A stretch of 6,769 nt of DNA from the NCBI GenBank assembly GCA_022428185.1, contig JAKMCZ010000245.1, positions 1 to 6,769 of the forward strand, given 5' to 3'. Below are positions 5,814 to 6,769 of the stretch, one piece after another. Made by a program: the position numbers and the translations under genes. Source of the stretch: Alphaproteobacteria bacterium. GTDB taxonomy: Bacteria; Pseudomonadota; Alphaproteobacteria; RS24. The notes beneath the pieces were generated by a model that was not told where the DNA came from, did no database searches, and worked only from the letters and a program-made list of their open reading frames with translations. Positions within the stretch are counted from its first letter, which is position 1. Each line of letters opens with the position of its first letter.

Positions 5814-6769
5814 ATGTCAGAAGTAGAAGTAAGAACAGCAGCAGAAACAGCAGAGACCCGTCTAATGCGGCCTAAATTCGTTCATTTGCGCACCCACAGT
5901 TCCTATTCGCTATTGGAAGGCGCGTTGCCCGTCAAAGTGCTGACGCAAACGGCGCTGGCATCATCTATGCCGGCATTGGCGGTGACCGACCGTAATAACC
6001 TGTTTGGGGCGTTAGAATTCGCCGAAACCGCCGCCGGATTGGGCGTGCAACCGATTATCGGCGCGACGCTTAATATTCGCGATGACGGCGCCGAGGGCGA
6101 TCTGGTGCTGCTGGTCAAAAACCGCACCGGATACGACAATCTGATGGCGCTCATTAGTTCGGCGCATCTCGATAGCGAGGGCAAGCAAGGGCCGGGTGTC
6201 GATTTTAGCGAAATCGCGCCACGTTCGGAGGGTTTGATTTGTCTGACGGGCGGGCCGGACGGGCTCATAAATCGCTATTTGCAGAGCAATCAAACGGAGA
6301 TAGCTAAGAATAAAATAGATAGCATTAACAATATCTTCAAAGAAAATATTTATGTAGAACTTCAACGATATAGCGACGCGTCTGAAGACGAGATTGAAGC
6401 GCATTTGGTTGATTTCGCCTATACGATGGAGCTGCCGCTCGTCGCCACCAATCAGGCTTATTTTGCATCGGCAGATGATTATCGCGCCCATGACGCGCTG
6501 ATATGTATTGCCGAAGGGCGCTATATAAATGAGGAAGACCGTCGTCGGTTAACCCCCGAACATCGACTGAAATCAGCCGAAGAAATGTGCGCATTGTTTG
6601 CCGATTTGCCCGAGGCATTGGAGAACACGGTTGAAATTGCGCAACGTTGCGCGTTTCGACCGACCGAGCATGCGCCTATTTTGCCCGCTTTTTCCAACAA
6701 TGACGAGCTGGCTGAACTGTCGCAGCAAGCGCAAGATGGGCTGACCGCGCGTTTGCAGCAGGTTGAGGC
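5814..6769 (+). CDS. dnaE: DNA polymerase III alpha subunit, N-terminal part (runs off the window)
   Basis: DnaE is the replicative polymerase subunit. The visible 318 codons cover the N-terminal PHP domain and the beginning of the region leading to the polymerase core; the catalytic palm lies beyond the window. The N-terminus FVHLRTHSSYSLLEGALPVK (22-41) and ALAVTDRNNLFGALEF (54-69) are characteristic of alphaproteobacterial DnaE, followed by QPIIGA, IYVELQR and the VATNQAYFA segment. Some PHP metal-binding positions are altered (LRTH for the HxH motif, TDRNN for TDHGN), as is common in proteobacterial DnaE, so the domain is probably structural. The start is uncertain: ATG 5814 adds a 17-residue acidic, Ala/Thr-rich leader without a good ribosome binding site, while ATG 5865 gives a conventional MRPKFVHL start. 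The frame is open to the last base. Confidence 0.95.
   Translation, partial: MSEVEVRTAAETAETRLMRPKFVHLRTHSSYSLLEGALPVKVLTQTALASSMPALAVTDRNNLFGALEFAETAAGLGVQPIIGATLNIRDDGAEGDLVLLVKNRTGYDNLMALISSAHLDSEGKQGPGVDFSEIAPRSEGLICLTGGPDGLINRYLQSNQTEIAKNKIDSINNIFKENIYVELQRYSDASEDEIEAHLVDFAYTMELPLVATNQAYFASADDYRAHDALICIAEGRYINEEDRRRLTPEHRLKSAEEMCALFADLPEALENTVEIAQRCAFRPTEHAPILPAFSNNDELAELSQQAQDGLTARLQQVE

Noticed and set aside
6012..6491. 159-codon open frame on the minus strand within dnaE
   Set aside because: It lies wholly antisense to a well-conserved coding sequence and its translation shows no recognisable domain.

Overview
The window is a compact, almost fully plus-strand stretch of an alphaproteobacterial chromosome. 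The evidence is the gene order (tail of a probable biotin-protein ligase, RNase J, DUF1467 protein, short editing-domain-less ProS, LolC/E, LolD, DnaE), which is a conserved block in that class, together with alphaproteobacterial sequence signatures (LPWGV in the DUF1467 protein, TDxNNLFGALEF in DnaE) and a GAAC-N7-GAAC LexA-type box. The moderate GC content and tight spacing would fit a free-living, possibly marine lineage, but I cannot name a genus. The methylmalonyl-CoA epimerase gene that often sits between rnj and the DUF1467 gene in relatives is absent here.

Layout. 1-1991 is one tightly packed transcription unit: a 3' gene remnant (stop at 40-42), rnj starting on the next base, and the DUF1467 gene 5 bases after rnj. 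1992-2232 is a non-coding gap with several strong hairpins; the best reading is a small RNA gene on the minus strand ending in an intrinsic terminator that faces the DUF1467 gene, transcribed divergently from proS. 2233-5511 is a second unit, proS-lolC-lolD, with a 32-base gap containing a five-codon mini-ORF (stop included) and an 8-base lolC/lolD overlap. 5512-5813 is a regulatory interval holding a 36-codon membrane microprotein gene behind its own promoter with a LexA-type operator, a short terminator-like hairpin, and a probable dnaE promoter. dnaE runs off the right edge.

Functions. The block is mainly housekeeping: RNA decay and processing (RNase J), proline charging of tRNA (ProS), lipoprotein release from the inner membrane (LolC/E and LolD), and replication (DnaE). 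The most unusual element is the microprotein at 5596-5706, because a near-consensus promoter, an SOS-type operator and a well-placed ribosome binding site all converge on a single-membrane-span peptide. This resembles the logic of Caulobacter SidA, an SOS-induced small membrane inhibitor of cell division, though no sequence homology is claimed.
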